Source: Mesostigma viride (taxonomy: Eukaryota > Streptophyta > Mesostigmatophyceae > Mesostigmatales > Mesostigmataceae). From it: DNA of 58,914 nt. The translations under genes and the position numbers were made by a program. The stretch is from assembly GCA_009746045.1 (NCBI GenBank), contig RPFO01002200.1:2501-61414 (forward strand), read 5' to 3'. Below the pieces are notes generated by a model. The model ran no database searches. It saw only the letters and a list, made by a program, of their open reading frames with translations, and was not told where the DNA came from. Numbering within the stretch: the first letter of the stretch is position 1; every line of letters begins with the position of its first letter. Shown here in pieces: positions 22,287 through 32,661 of the stretch.

Positions 22287-23552
22287 TAAAAAAAAAAACT
22301 TTTCACGAAGGCTGACCTTGTTCATTGGATCTCTTATCTTGTTGATAACACCTTCATTTGTTTTGCGGGCGATGTATACCAACAAGCTATCGGCATCCCT
22401 ATGGGCACTAACTGTGCCGGGCTCCTTGCAAACCTCTATCTATACACTTATGAGCTTGCATTCATGGAGAATCTCATTGCCTCAAACGATGATGTTCTCA
22501 TCAGGCGTTTTATCCACACATGTCGATACATTGATGATGTCATTGCTTTCGACAAGTTACCCTGATTTCGCAACCCATTTGTATATCACCGCTGGTCTGC
22601 CTGGCATCTACCCGCAAGCGTCCCTCACATTAAAGCTCGCGTCGGAGGATACTCATTGCAATTACCTCGATCTTAACATTACCCATAACAAGAAGGGCTG
22701 GCGTACGGCTGTCTATGATAAGCGCAAGGATCCTAAATACCAGCAAATTCCTTTTATTCGTTACCCCGATATTCACAGTCTCCTTTCCCATGTGCACAGC
22801 AAAATATGGTGTTGTTCTTTCTCAGTTATACATCGTTTTTCACGTCTTTGTTCTTATCGTGTCGATTTCATCACGACTCTTGTTGAATTCTTGCATCGTT
22901 TATTGGTCAAAGACTATGTCCGAGACATTATGCTCCGTCAAGTCCGGTGTTTTTTGCAACGTCACCCACATCTGTTCGGTGCTGCCCCTTGGCACAAGCT
23001 CTACAAACAGGTCGTGGACCGGCTGGATCGCATAGTATCTCCGCACATCTGAACCCTGTGGTGCCAGATCTCCTTTGCGGCCGTTCCGAGCTTGGCACTG
23101 GATTCGTTGTCCACATCGTCGCGTCGCTGCAGCAACACGATGTTTTCTGGCATACGCGGGCTTTTGGTTCCCGCCGCACATTTGAAAGTGCTGTCCTCCG
23201 GCTTTTTGCCTTTGCACCGTGTGCAGTTCTTGGACGTTTGGAATGGCATGGCTAACGTGATGACTGACCAGCTAGACCTTTTCAGTGGTTTTCCATTTGC
23301 GGGTATTTCCTCGTAAATGGTGGGAGAGCGATCGCAGCAATGGTGCTCACCACTAGACACTCCCGGCCAGTTAGGCTCGAAACACACGCCCTGATCGAGC
23401 ATGCTGTTTCCGGCCCCACCGTCTAGGTCATCTAGTCGCTCTACACGTAAGCCAGCCATAATTTCAATGCACACGGATACACATTTCCATCACCATTCAT
23501 CTTCATCATCCTGAACGACTCGAACACGCGGACAAGATAACGGCAGGCTCGA
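22287..23552 (+). mobile_element. Penelope-like element, 5'-truncated, with RT
   Basis: Plus-strand coding includes WISYLVDNTFICF, QQAIGIPMGTNCAGLLANLY, RRFIHTCRYIDDVIAFD (catalytic YIDD), then, after a frameshift near 22558, YPDFATHLY, NYLDLNITHNKKGWRTAVYD and LVEFLHRLLVKDYVRD, ending at the stop at 23050. The GIPMG, YIDD, YLDL and YDKR blocks match an RT group related to Penelope-like elements. The GIY-YIG endonuclease typical of many of these is not seen. The element starts after an A-run and is flanked by the 310-bp direct repeats. A ~500-bp 3' region follows the stop and recurs at 51638-52323. The copy is inactive because of the frameshift. Confidence 0.6.
23001..23474 (-). CDS. Antisense ORF in Penelope-like 3' region
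   Basis: A 157-codon frame on the strand opposite the RT. It has a possible zinc-binding stretch, NCTRCKGKKPEDSTFKC, around 23200. In the second copy of this region (about 51700-52100), the two indels that fall inside this frame are both 3 nt long, whereas indels outside it are 4 and 7 nt. However, a tryptophan codon there has become TAG. It could be a captured gene, an element accessory ORF or chance. No function is proposed. Confidence 0.25.
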   Translation of the reverse strand: MCIEIMAGLRVERLDDLDGGAGNSMLDQGVCFEPNWPGVSSGEHHCCDRSPTIYEEIPANGKPLKRSSWSVITLAMPFQTSKNCTRCKGKKPEDSTFKCAAGTKSPRMPENIVLLQRRDDVDNESSAKLGTAAKEIWHHRVQMCGDTMRSSRSTTCL

Positions 23553-23564
23553 GCTATACCATTA

Positions 23565-23873
23565 ATTAACAAGCACAGGCACCCAGGGGGGGCTTGAGGA
23601 GAGGGCCTAGAAGGCCTGCATGACATATGGGGTGGAGGGTATGTGGCTAGGCTATAGCTGGTGTACACATGGCATCTCAGCAGAGAGTAACTCCCTGCAT
23701 AGGCATCGCATGGCTAAATTCTTAATGCATCATCCATGGGAGGTCCCATTGTAGGCTGGGCGCGGCTAAATTCGGAAAGCATCATCCATGGGGGCCACTT
23801 ATGGGCGCACATGCGCGTGGGCCACTTGCAAAGGCTAAGCCTATCTAATCTACACTACTGGTATATTCCCTAG
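23565..23873. repeat. ~310-bp direct repeat, copy 2
   Basis: Same orientation as 21968-22286. It continues at GGTATATTCCCTA into GTCTGGGG, the 3' end of ORF1 on the minus strand. It is therefore probably the natural sequence downstream of ORF1, duplicated across the Penelope-like insertion. Confidence 0.9.
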
Positions 23874-24637
23874 TCTGGGGTGGCAGGAGGGGCCTGCCAG
23901 GGCTTGTGGTCAACGTGGATGACCGCCCCCCTCCAGTATACCGGCTTCCCCCCTGCACGCTGCCGGAGCTGAAGGTAGGTCGGCCATAGCTCGCGTCGCC
24001 GCTGTTGCTGGGCCAAGGTCAAGTCGTCGTCCAGCGTGAAGCGAGTCTCCGAGAGCTTCTTGCGGCATTTAAGGAACGCCAGCTTGTCCGTCATGTACTT
24101 AAAGGTGAGGAGCACGGGTGCCGGGCCAACCTAACCCCGCGCGCGGGGAAGGCGGACAGCCGACATGTCCAGCTCACCAGTGAGTAACATGGGGGCAAGA
24201 ATGGCGCGCTTAACTGCCTCAAGGAGACTCGTGGAGGTCTCACCTGCCGGCTGGTCGAAGTGCTTGACGATGACATTGTGGCTGCGCTTGTCGAGCTCGG
24301 CCGCCTCGCGAAGGTCGAGGGCTTGTTGCTTGAGTTGTGCCGCGATGGTGGAGGTGGTGGAGGTGGTATGATGCTTAAGCAAGTCCGCCCAGGTGGAGGG
24401 AACATCGCTGGCCGGGCCAGCAGGTGCCGGCTGGGCAGCGATTTCCTGCACCGCTTGGGCGGTGAGGCCGGCGGTGTCATGCAAGCTCTCAAGGGCAGTG
24501 GCGGTGGCTTGAAGGCGTTGGTTGAGGTCGAGGAGCTGGGCTTTGATGTCGGCAGTGAAGGCGGAAACGGCGGTGGAGGTGGAGGCGGCGGCGGTGGAAA
24601 TGTGAGGAAGTTCAGCAGTCAGCGTGCCGCCAACCAT
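23870..24637 (-). pseudogene. LINE ORF1, copy 1
   Basis: One minus-strand frame from 24637 to the stop at 23870, interrupted by a single TAG after AVRLPRARG at 24131. Order: Ser/Thr/Ala-rich N-terminus; helical segment LLDLNQRLQATATALESLHD; Pro/Ala linker; LDLREAAELDKRSHNVIVKH, which starts an RRM-like fold; then past the stop VLLTFKYMTDKLAFLKCRKK, DDDLTLAQQQRRRELW and VYWRGAVIHV. These C-terminal blocks are typical of ORF1 RNA-binding proteins of non-LTR elements. The 5' end is cut by a Penelope-like 3' piece at 24638. The same TAG occurs in copy 2. Confidence 0.65.
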
Positions 24638-24703
24638 GGTCCGCTCGAGCTACCATGGTCCGGATTCTCCCGATTTCCGGCCTGCGCTGGTCGTCTCCTT
24701 GAT
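24638..24703 (+). mobile_element. Penelope-like 3' terminus fragment
   Basis: Contains CTCGAGCTACCATGGTCCGG and ends CTCCTTGATATTCCCTA, identical in style to the terminus at 52323. It sits between the two ORF1 copies. Confidence 0.7.
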
Positions 24704-24711
24704 ATTCCCTA

Positions 24712-25212
24712 GTCTGGGGTGGCAGGAGGGGCCTGCCAGGGCTTGTGGTCAACGTGGATGACCGCCCCCCTCCAGTATACCGGCTTCCCCCCTGCACGCT
24801 GCCGGAGCTGAAGCCGGTAGGTCGGCCATAGCTCGCGTCGTCGCTGTTGCTGGGCCAGTCAAGTCGTCGTCCAGCGTGAAGCGAGTCTCCGAGAGCTTCT
24901 TGCGGCTTTTAAGGAACGCCAGCTTGTCCGCCATGTACTTAAAGGTGAGGAGCACAGGTGCCGGGCCAACCTAACCCCGCGCGCGGGGAAGGCGGACAGC
25001 CGACATGTCCAGCTCACCAGTGAGTTGCATGGGGGCAAGAATGGCGCGCTTAAATGCCTCAAGGAGGCTCGTGGAGGTCTCACCTGCCGGCTGGTCGAAG
25101 TGCTTGACGATGACATTGTGGCTGCGCTTGTCGAGCTCGGCCGCCTCGCGAAGGTCGAGGGCTTGTTGCTTGAGTTGTGCCGTGATGGTGGAGGTGGTGG
25201 AGGTGGTGTGCA
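24712..25212 (-). pseudogene. LINE ORF1, copy 2
   Basis: Nearly identical to copy 1 from the TTSTTST segment to the C-terminus, including the shared in-frame TAG at 24971. A small deletion (near 24857) shifts the frame after FTLDDDL, and a 3-nt insertion lies near 24812. The N-terminus is missing, replaced by unrelated sequence at 25213-25255 before the next Penelope-like fragment. Confidence 0.65.
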
Positions 25213-25255
25213 AGTCTTTCGACATACTGACCTGGTTGTCATACTGAATGAACAT

Positions 25256-25347
25256 GTATCAAGGAGACAACCAGCGCAGGCCCGAAATCGGGAGAATGTA
25301 TGGTCATCTAGTCGCTCTACAGTAAGCCGGCCATAATTTCAATGCAC
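25256..25347 (-). mobile_element. Penelope-like 3' fragment, internally deleted
   Basis: Starts TATCAAGGAGACAACCAGCG (terminus in reverse), then jumps to the GTCATCTAGTCGCTCTAC segment. A stretch of roughly 140 bp present in the other copies is missing here. Confidence 0.7.
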
Positions 25348-26022
25348 AAGGCTACCAGCGGCTTGGCCAGCCAGGGCGGCACATTCTGACTTGGCCTGAC
25401 CCCCAGGGCATTCCCAAAAGGGTAGGGAAACATGCCACGAACTATCAAAGAGACAACCAGCGCAGGCCAGAAATCGGGAGAATCCGGACCATGGTAGCTC
25501 GAGCCTGCCGTTATCTTTTCCGCGTTTTCGAGTCGTTCAGGATGATGAAGATGAATGGTGATGGAAATGTGTATCCTTGTGCATTGAAATTATGGCTGGC
25601 TTACGTGTGGAGCGACTAGATGACCTAGACGGTGGGGCCGGAAACAGCATGCTTGATCAGGGCGTGTGTTTCTAGCCTAACTGGCCGGGAGTGTCTAGTG
25701 GTGAGCACCATTGCTGGATGACCTACTGGTCCCAGCCCAGTTTGAATACCGCATCCACTCTCTCTCCCTTCTTTGGACTGCCGTGCAGAACAAGACGCGG
25801 TGGCAGAAGATGGTCAAGGCTCACACGCCCGACCCTGCGGGCAAGCCATCTCCCCCCAAGAGGAGGAGGCGTTTTGATGAGTAGGGTATTTTTCTAGACT
25901 AGCTAGATTAGCGTTAGGTTAGTCCGATTACGCGGCTCTCTCCACTCCACCACCCATCAAGGAATATGTGCCACATGATCTCCCAACGGAGGCATGTTAT
26001 AATTTAATTTAATTTAATTTGA
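25348..26022 (+). mobile_element. LINE family A 3' fragment, split by an insertion
   Basis: RT C-terminal coding in two pieces (25348-25445 with RHILTWPDPQGIPKRVGK; 25711-25885 with LVPAQFEYRIHSLSLLWTAV and NKTRWQKMVKAHTPDPAG, ending RRRRFDE-stop). A 265-bp Penelope-like fragment lies between them. The 3' UTR leads to the hairpin CATGATCTCC-CAAC-GGAGGCATG (about 25974-25996) and TTTAA repeats. The homologue at 21405-21850 is uninterrupted, so the insertion came later. Confidence 0.75.
25446..25710 (-). mobile_element. Penelope-like 3' fragment inserted in LINE A
   Basis: On the minus strand it runs from the TCTAGTGG-side sequence to the CTCTTTG variant of the CTCCTTG terminus. Matches 23320-23552 and 52060-52323 in reverse. 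It splits the family A RT remnant. Confidence 0.8.
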
Positions 26023-26157
26023 GGCTACACATTTCCATCACCATTCAGATTCATCATCCTGAACGACTCGAACACGCGGACAAGATAACGGCAGGCTCGA
26101 GCTACCATGGTCCGGATTCTCCCGATTTCTGGCCTGCGCTGGTTGTCTCCTTGATGT
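26023..26157 (+). mobile_element. Penelope-like 3' terminus fragment
   Basis: Contains CACATTTCCATCACCATTCA and the CTCGAGCTACCATGGTCCGG block and ends GGTTGTCTCCTTGAT. It follows the TTTAA tail of the LINE A copy directly. A further isolated terminus (GCGCTGGTTGTCTCCTTGAT) lies at 26308-26327. Confidence 0.8.
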
Positions 26158-26499
26158 ATACTTCCTTGTCCCTTGGCACGTCGGGCCACCGACGCATTTC
26201 GTCATCATTAGTGAGACAAATATTCCAACTATAAAATATAAAGGCGCTTTTGGAATTACTAACTAATGAAAAAAATAAAATAAAAAATGATGAAGTACAT
26301 AAAGCCGGCGCTGGTTGTCTCCTTGATAAAAAACACAGGTGCCCCCAGTCAACAAAAAGTCAGCATTGCTTGTTTCACTCCGAGGAGAATTCCTAGAAAA
26401 TTCACCACAAGACATGCAGCAATAGCCACGGATAGTAGGTAGCTGATGTAGATAGCTTAGACCGGTAGGACTGTTTGCACCCACCCATCCATCCATCGG
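26158..26499. other. Mixed repeat remnants, no gene
   Basis: Mostly AT-rich unique sequence plus the short Penelope-like terminus at 26308-26327. At about 26430-26498 it has a piece of LINE family B 3' UTR (GTAGATAGCTTAGACCGGTA, CTGTTTGCACCCACCCATCC), matching 19805-19870 in reverse. No coding signal. Confidence 0.5.
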
Positions 26500-27755
26500 C
26501 ACGCTGTATGAGGGGTCGACCACTTCGGTGCGCACTCAACACGGCATTACCCCGCCCTGCCCACTGCAGACCGGCGTCTGGCAGGGTTGCGTCCTGTCGC
26601 CGTACCTGTTTATTATTGTAGTGGATTATGTTATGCGCCAGGCACGTGCTCGCTTTGCTAGCATTGCAGGCCGTGCCCCTGGCCTAGCGATCACGAACGA
26701 GCTTGGGGAAGGGGGGCCGACTAACAAGCAGAATTTACTAGCTGACCTCATTTACGCCGACGACATCACGCTCATCGAGAAGCCGGAGTCTGCCCAACTT
26801 TGGCTGGACTGCCTGGCGCTCGAGGCTCGGGCGGTTGGTCTAGAAATCAGCCCCAAAACGGAGGCCCTGGCCCTCGGCATGGCAGGGCCCCCACCCACAC
26901 TCCGCCTCTTAGACGATGCCGAGGTCAACTACCCTCCTTCAGGCCGCTTCAAGCTGCTCGGCAGTTGGCTTCCCGACTGCGAGGACGACATGACGACACG
27001 GATCGGCATGGCGTGGGCGCACCTCCATGACCACCGCCGCTGGTGGAGCAACCCCGCCCTACCCCGGATCGTCAAGCGTGACCTCTTCAAGGTCGTCATT
27101 CTGACGATCCTGACCTACGGCGCCGAGACGTGGACACTGATGCAGGAGCTGGAGCAACGACTCGACGGCGCCGTCACCAAGATGCTGCGCAAGGCCCTTA
27201 ACATCCCCTTTGGTTTGCACATTAGTAATGAGGATTTGTACGCTGATTTGCCCTATGTTTCCCACATTATTAGGCACAGGCGCCTGGGCCTAGCCGGGCA
27301 CCTGGCCCGCACAGATCAGGTAGATACATCAGATAGACTAGCTGGCACCAAGCCCGCCCAGCCTGGGCGATATGTCCTCACCTGGCGTGCCCCCGGCCGC
27401 GCGCGGCAGGGCCGCCACCCGTGGACTTTTCGTGATAGACTCGGCATGGACATGTGCTACACTAGACGTGACGGGCTCACCCCCGGGCAGCCTCCTGGTT
27501 TGTCTGTAATATGGAGGCAGATGGTGCGCAAGGATAGATGGCAAGTAGTGATGAAGGAGACCAACCCCAAGCCTGTGGGGGCTCCGCGTGTGACCAAGTA
27601 TGGCATTCATAGCGATTCGGGCCGCGGTGCCCACACCCCTGTAACTAGGACCTAGATAGCTTATACCATCCATTCCATCCCATGTTCCGCTCCCACTGAG
27701 GACTTATGCTCACGTGATGCAGTCACGTGTTTATTAATTAATTAATTAATCCATC
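26500..27755 (+). mobile_element. LINE family B, RT 3' half with YADD, 5'-truncated
   Basis: Open frame to the stop at 27655, about 385 codons, beginning at TLYEGSTTSVRTQHG. RT blocks in order: VWQGCVLSPYLFIIVVDYVM, DLIYADDITLIEKP (catalytic YADD, about 26749-26790), GLEISPKTEALALGM, FKLLGSWLPDCEDDM, ILTYGAETWTL, HRRLGLAGHLARTDQVDTS, PGRYVLTW and GLSVIWRQMVRKDRW. This is the fingers/palm end to C-terminus of an RTE/CFDP2-like non-LTR RT. It is the best-preserved RT frame among the window's LINE copies, but the endonuclease and N-terminal RT are lost. The 3' UTR has the hairpin CACGTGA-TGCAG-TCACGTG (27713-27731) and a TTAA tail to 27755. Confidence 0.85.
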
Positions 27756-27822
27756 CATTGGGGTTAATGCTCCGTGACTCCCCAGCGGGATCACGAGTCT
27801 CATTAATTAATTAATTAATAGC
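27753..27822 (+). mobile_element. Second LINE B 3' terminus in tandem
   Basis: CCATCCATTGGGGTTAATGC, then the hairpin CGTGACTCCCCAGCGGGATCACG and a TTAA tail (about 27800-27822). It follows the preceding element's tail directly, so two insertions or two 3' ends are stacked. Confidence 0.7.
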
Positions 27823-28236
27823 CACGGAGTGACCCACGGTTCTCCTACAAAATGGGTAGGAGAACTGGGCAGCCAGAAGAGAAATACTATTTCATGGCAG
27901 TGCCAGGGACAGACTTTACAGCAACAAACTAAAGCTTTGGCAACTGTATCAGATTTGCCGGTTATCATCAGCGGGCCTCCCCGTTCGCCTGGCGCACCAA
28001 CCGCCCACCCTCCCAAGCTGCAACTACGTCTAGCGAGCTTGACAATCACAGAGTAAGAATGAACATGGGTAGGGCAGCGTCGGCCGGAGAGGCTTCCGGG
28101 CCCATGAAAAGCACACGCACGGTCAAGCGCTCCACCGCCACAACGAGCTGATGGAGAAGCTTCAACAGACAGGCACGCCAGCGGGCCACCTGCCGGGGGC
28201 ATTTGCCACACGCTGGCTGTGACCATCACCGGCCAT
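27823..28236. other. Spacer and probable 3' UTR of GARP gene
   Basis: Between the LINE tail and the stop codon of the minus-strand transcription factor gene. A minus-strand frame (28247-27807) crosses it but overlaps the end of the real gene in another phase. I treat the region as 3' UTR/intergenic. Confidence 0.5.
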
Positions 28237-31200
28237 TCAGCTCGCACCAGCTGTCTCCCCGGCGTCAGCTTCCACGCCTTCGCGCTTGCCCGAGTCCTTG
28301 CCGCCTGCCCCCGCGGCCTCCTGGGCCCCCTTGTCCTCTGGCACTGCGCTATTGCTCCTTAACCGCTCGCCCGTGCTTGCACTTGCATCCGCCTCCTTCC
28401 CCCCCGGCGGCCGCACCAGCGTGCCGACCAATGGTTCACCCCCAGCCGCCGCCAGCACTGCAGAGAGCAGGCGCCCCCCCACGGCGTCCGCCGTGGTCGT
28501 GGCGGCAGCGGCGGCCGATGACGCTGCGGCCTCACTGGCCAGCGACCGCAGATCGGCCGGCATGGACCCGGCGCCAGCGGGCGCGCCCGAAGCGAGCGGT
28601 GCACCCGTGCCATCGACCGGAACCATGCCGGGGAGCATGGCCATGTCCATGGGACCCAGCACGCGGCCGTCCCAGCCAGGGGGGTACATGCCCAGGTAGC
28701 CAGAAGGGGGGGCGTACGGGGCGCCGGGCGCCATCGCAAAGCCAGGGTGCCCGACCAGCATCTGGGCATTATACCATGGTGCCGGCGCGGGCCCAGGGAC
28801 CGTGCCCTGCAATGGCCAGCGGTTCATCAAGACATAGCGACCCCCTGGCATCACGGGAGGGGCATAGGGGCCCACCCCCATGCCCATTAACGGGGGCATC
28901 ATCCCAGGGGGGGGAACCATGCCGGGGGGTGGCATCATCGCCTGCGCTTGCAGCGCCCCCCAATCCAGCATGCCAGGCGGGTACATGCCTGGTGGCAACA
29001 GGCCAGGCGCTGACATACCAGGGGGAAGCACCCCAGGGGGCAGCATGCCCCCAGGGAGCAAGCCCGGCGGTGCAACCACGCCGGGTGGCAGCACGGCAGG
29101 CGCCGCACCCACCGGCCTCGCGCCACCCGCTGCGGGCGCATCGCCGGCGGTGGCGGGTGCTGCGGCGGCGCCAGCTGTCTCCGCGAGTTGCCCAGTTGTC
29201 GCGCTGCTGACATACTTGGCGGCAGCAAACGCCTGCGCCTTGCGTGCGGGGTCGATGGTGATGGCCGCCATGCCGCTCCCTGCGGCCTCTCCCTCCGCAT
29301 CAGCGGGCCTGTCAGATCCCCCCTCGCCCCCCCGCGCGGCCCCCTCGGGGAACCCTGCCCCAGGCGGCAGGCGTCCCGGCGCGCCAGCGGTGGCGTCCCC
29401 GCTCACGACCTGCTGGCGGTACTTCTGCAGGTGCGAGGAAACCTGCTCGCGCGTGAGCCCCGTCACCCCCATGTCCTGCATCGCGCGCAGGATGGTGGTC
29501 GGCACCACGTGCTCCAGGCCCACCTGGGGGGGGGGAAGAGGGGGCAAAGCGATATGAGAGGGGGGAGACAGTGGGGAGAAGAGAGCAGCAAGGCATCCGC
29601 CAGGTGTCGTTACAAGGGGGTCTGCGCAGCAGCAACGCTTGAGGTCCACACATACGCTCTGCCTTTGCGGCATACATGCGCACTGCCGTGCATGCGCCAG
29701 GACAAAAACATTCAGCCTTCAATCCACCCCTCACTCCTGCCATGTAAGCCCTCTTTGAAGTCTCAACCTACAACAGGCCCCCCGTGCACCCATCCACCAG
29801 CTCCCATCCAAGCCCAAGCAGAGGCCACCCCACGTGCCGCACACCTGGTTGCTGGCCTCTCTCTCTTCCCCCCCCCCCTCCCCCCCTTCCCCCCCCCCCC
29901 CCCCTCCCCCCCTCCCCCCCTCCCCCCCCTCCCCCCCCCTTCTTCCCCCTACCTGGTGGATGGCCTCTACCCACCTGGCTGATGGCGACGAGGAAAACCT
30001 CGTGCAGCTCGGCCGACCAGACCAGCCGCGGCTTCTTGTGCCACCCCCACAGGCGCATCAGTGGCGGCTTGTGCACCCCGGCGGGGGCATCACCCTCGCC
30101 GCCGGCCTCCCCCCCGCCCGCCGCCCCCGAGGCAGCGGCCCCCGCTGCCGCCGGCGCCTCGCCATTCGCGGCGGGTGCGCTTTTGGGCTCGTTTAAGAGG
30201 GGGGCGTCCACCCCTGCTGCCCCCGCCCCAGCCCTGTTCACCTCCGTGCACTCCTCCTTGCCATCCTCCTTGGTGGCTCCCTTGCCGCTGCCGCCACCGT
30301 CCGGAGCCTTGTCATCCGCAGGCGCTGCTTTGTCCTCCGGAGCATCCACTGGCGAGCGGGAGGGTGAGGAAAGCCGGGGGGGAGAGGGGTTATACACATA
30401 CGCAATAATGGCAGGGGGAGGAAAGGGGGGAGGGGTTATACACATACGCAATAGCGGGAGGGGGAGGAAAGGGTAAAGGATCCATACACACACACACACA
30501 CGCAATAATGAGGGTAGAAACCAGGGCACATGCACGCAATGGACAAAGAGGCAGGGACTACCCATGCGGGAGCGGGTGGCCAGAGCTCCAAGGAGAACGG
30601 GCCCCCAGCCAATGGCACAACGCGCAGGCCCCCTTGCCCACGGCCGACAAAACAACCCACTAGAACAACAGGGCGTGCATCGACTGCCATCACCTCGCAC
30701 TGCCCTACTGCAAGCGCCCCGCACACACTTCACTGCCAGCGCCCCGCACTAGGGTGCATTCCTTGGCACCCCAGGCCCTGCTGTTTACTACTGGCAGCAA
30801 GCGTGCGCGCGAGCATGAGTGCGTGCAGATGCCAGCAATGCCAGCGAGCATGCCGGAGGGCTTGCGGCAGCCAAGCAGACCACACGGGTTGCAGCTGGTG
30901 GCAGCATGCCGCACGCAAGGCTTGGTGGCTGGTGGCAGCATGCCGCACGCAAGGCTTGGTGGCTGGTGGCAGCATGCAGCACGCAAGGCTTGGTGGCTGG
31001 TGGCAGCATGCCGCACGCAAGGCTTGGTGGCTGGTGGCAGGATGCAGCACGCAAGGCTTGATGGCTGGTGGCAGCAAGCAGCACAGCCCCCAAATGGATG
31101 CGGCTGCTTGTGAGTGTGCATCCCCAACGAGCCTACGTATCAAGCAGCAAGCGCATGCGTGCCAGGAAACAACGAACCTGCGTAGCAAGCAGCAAGCATG

Positions 31201-32240
31201 TGCGTGCCAGCAAACAACGAGCCTACGTATCAAGCAGCAAGCAAGCGTGTGCCAGCAAACAGGCACGCGACCATGAGACGCGCGTAAGCAGGGGAGGGTG
31301 GGGGTGGGCTACGGTGAGGAGGGGGGAGGAGGAAATCGAGGTGACATCATCAGATGGTGTACGGACAGAATGCTTACCCCCAGGGAAGCAGGTCAATGCC
31401 TGCTCTGACAGGTGCTATTGGAAGGGGGAAGGGTGAACCAACACAGCTAGGATGACCAGTTGGATATCAGGCCGCGAGGCAGGCAGCAGATACGAAAGGG
31501 CGCCGGAGGCACCCAAGGGATGACGTACGGTATACAGGCTGGTAAGGGACGCTAGCGCATGTGCCATCCTATCAGCGCGAAGCCCCATGGCAGACTGTGC
31601 AGGCCCAATCACTTGTCGCAGCAGGTTTAAACCAACAATTATCCGCCAGATAATCATAACGGTTAGTATTAATTTTTTTCAAAAAGTGCACCATTTCTAA
31701 CCAGAACTGTTATTCACAGACAAGGCGTAGTCCAGGCGCACCTTCTGTGTACTTCCTTTTGGACGATCCGGCCGCGTGAGCGCCTCGCGCATCCCCGGCA
31801 GCCCTCCTACCCTCATCCTTCACAGAGGCGTCCCCCTCGCGGTTCGCAGAAGGCTCGCTAGCCCCACCAGGGGCAGCAATGCCAGGGTCGCCGTCCTGCC
31901 CACCGCGCCCTGAGGCCAACTGATTTTCTTCTGCGCTCGCCCGCTTGTCGACGGTTTTGGCCTGCTCAGCCTCGGCGGAACTCGAAGGTTTACCGCCGTG
32001 TTCGTCTAAACTCCGCTGATGCAAGCCACCCTCTTCATCTGCACCGAAGGGCAAAGCGTGCCTCATGTCCGATGCCTCGCTGTTTCCGTTGGCTGGAACC
32101 TCGCCTCTAAAACAGCCATTAACCGCCACGGAGGTTGCTCCGGTGCTTGAAACGGAGGCTAGGGCGGCAAGGGAGGCCGATTGAACAGCCTCGCCTCCCT
32201 TCCGCAATGCTTCGTCCGGCATAGCAACCTTGATCATCAT
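28237..32240 (-). CDS. GARP/Myb (SHLQKYR-type) transcription factor
   Basis: Model on the minus strand: exon 1 32240-31742, exon 2 30348-29975, exon 3 29523-28237. Coding length is 2160 nt (719 aa). All junctions are GT/AG with matching phases. The single Myb-like DNA-binding domain spans the exon 2/3 junction (about residues 272-330): KKPRLVWSAELHEVFLVAIS, then ILRAMQDMGVTGLTREQV and SHLQKYRQQV. This is the GARP signature of plant B-type response regulators, PHR and LUX-type factors. No receiver domain or conserved Asp is seen in the N-terminus, so it is not a classical B-ARR. The C-terminal region is disordered, with many PPGM/PPGV repeats and Ala/Pro/Gly tracts, possibly for activation. 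Nuclear location and DNA binding are expected from the family. The target process is unknown. Confidence 0.85.
29840..29952. repeat. C/T-rich tract in GARP intron 2
   Basis: Poly-C with single T interruptions inside the intron 29974-29524. On the transcribed strand it is G/A-rich. Such tracts are prone to sequencing errors, so the exact length here is uncertain. Confidence 0.85.
30897..31078. repeat. 34-bp minisatellite in GARP intron 1
   Basis: About 5.4 copies of a 34-bp unit beginning GGTGGCAGCATGCCGCACGC and ending TTGGTGGCT. It lies within the inferred 1.39-kb intron 31741-30349. A second set of about three ~48-bp repeats (GCCTACGTATCAAGCAGCAA) occupies 31125-31262, and a repeated GGTTATACACATACGCAATA occurs at 30388 and 30434. 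Confidence 0.9.
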
Positions 32241-32276
32241 TATAAAATTCAAATCATCTAATGCGAGCTTGCCAAG

Positions 32277-32661
32277 TATAAAAGGGTCCTGCCACAGCGC
32301 TGCTCAGTAAACGAAAACGAGATATGGATTCTCGGGGCTTGATGTTGATTCTCGGGGCTTGATGTTGATTCTCGAGGGAGCTTGAGCTAGTGTCAAGATG
32401 AAGTCACTCCTGACTTCGCCCGCCGGCGCATCGAATAATATAAACGGCTTGTATCAGAAGTATGCTGTTGGCGGCATCAGGCGGCATCAGCCGATGTTGT
32501 TAGTTCAAAAAATTTGCACTGTCATCGTATCAGATCCCGCTTCGGGAAGCGCCACTCGCTCCAGACAGTCACTATCTTCCGGGTTAATGGATCTTCTTAT
32601 CAACCAATGGGGAGATCAAAAGGTAAAGGTGTACCAAGACAGTCACTATTTCTGGTGGTAA
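32277..32661 (+). other. TATA-like box and short plus-strand ORF
   Basis: TATAAAAGGG at 32277-32286 is followed by two 25-bp repeats (ATTCTCGGGGCTTGATGTTG) and an ATG at 32398 opening an 87-codon frame (MKSLLTSPAGASNN). The frame has no recognised domain. The TATA box points away from the GARP gene, so it could start a divergent transcript. Weak evidence. Confidence 0.25.

Noticed and set aside
28203-29982. Plus-strand Pro/Arg- and Gly/Ala-rich ORFs of up to 335 codons
   Set aside because: Antisense shadows of the GC-rich GARP gene, whose own strand has the conserved Myb domain and phased introns.
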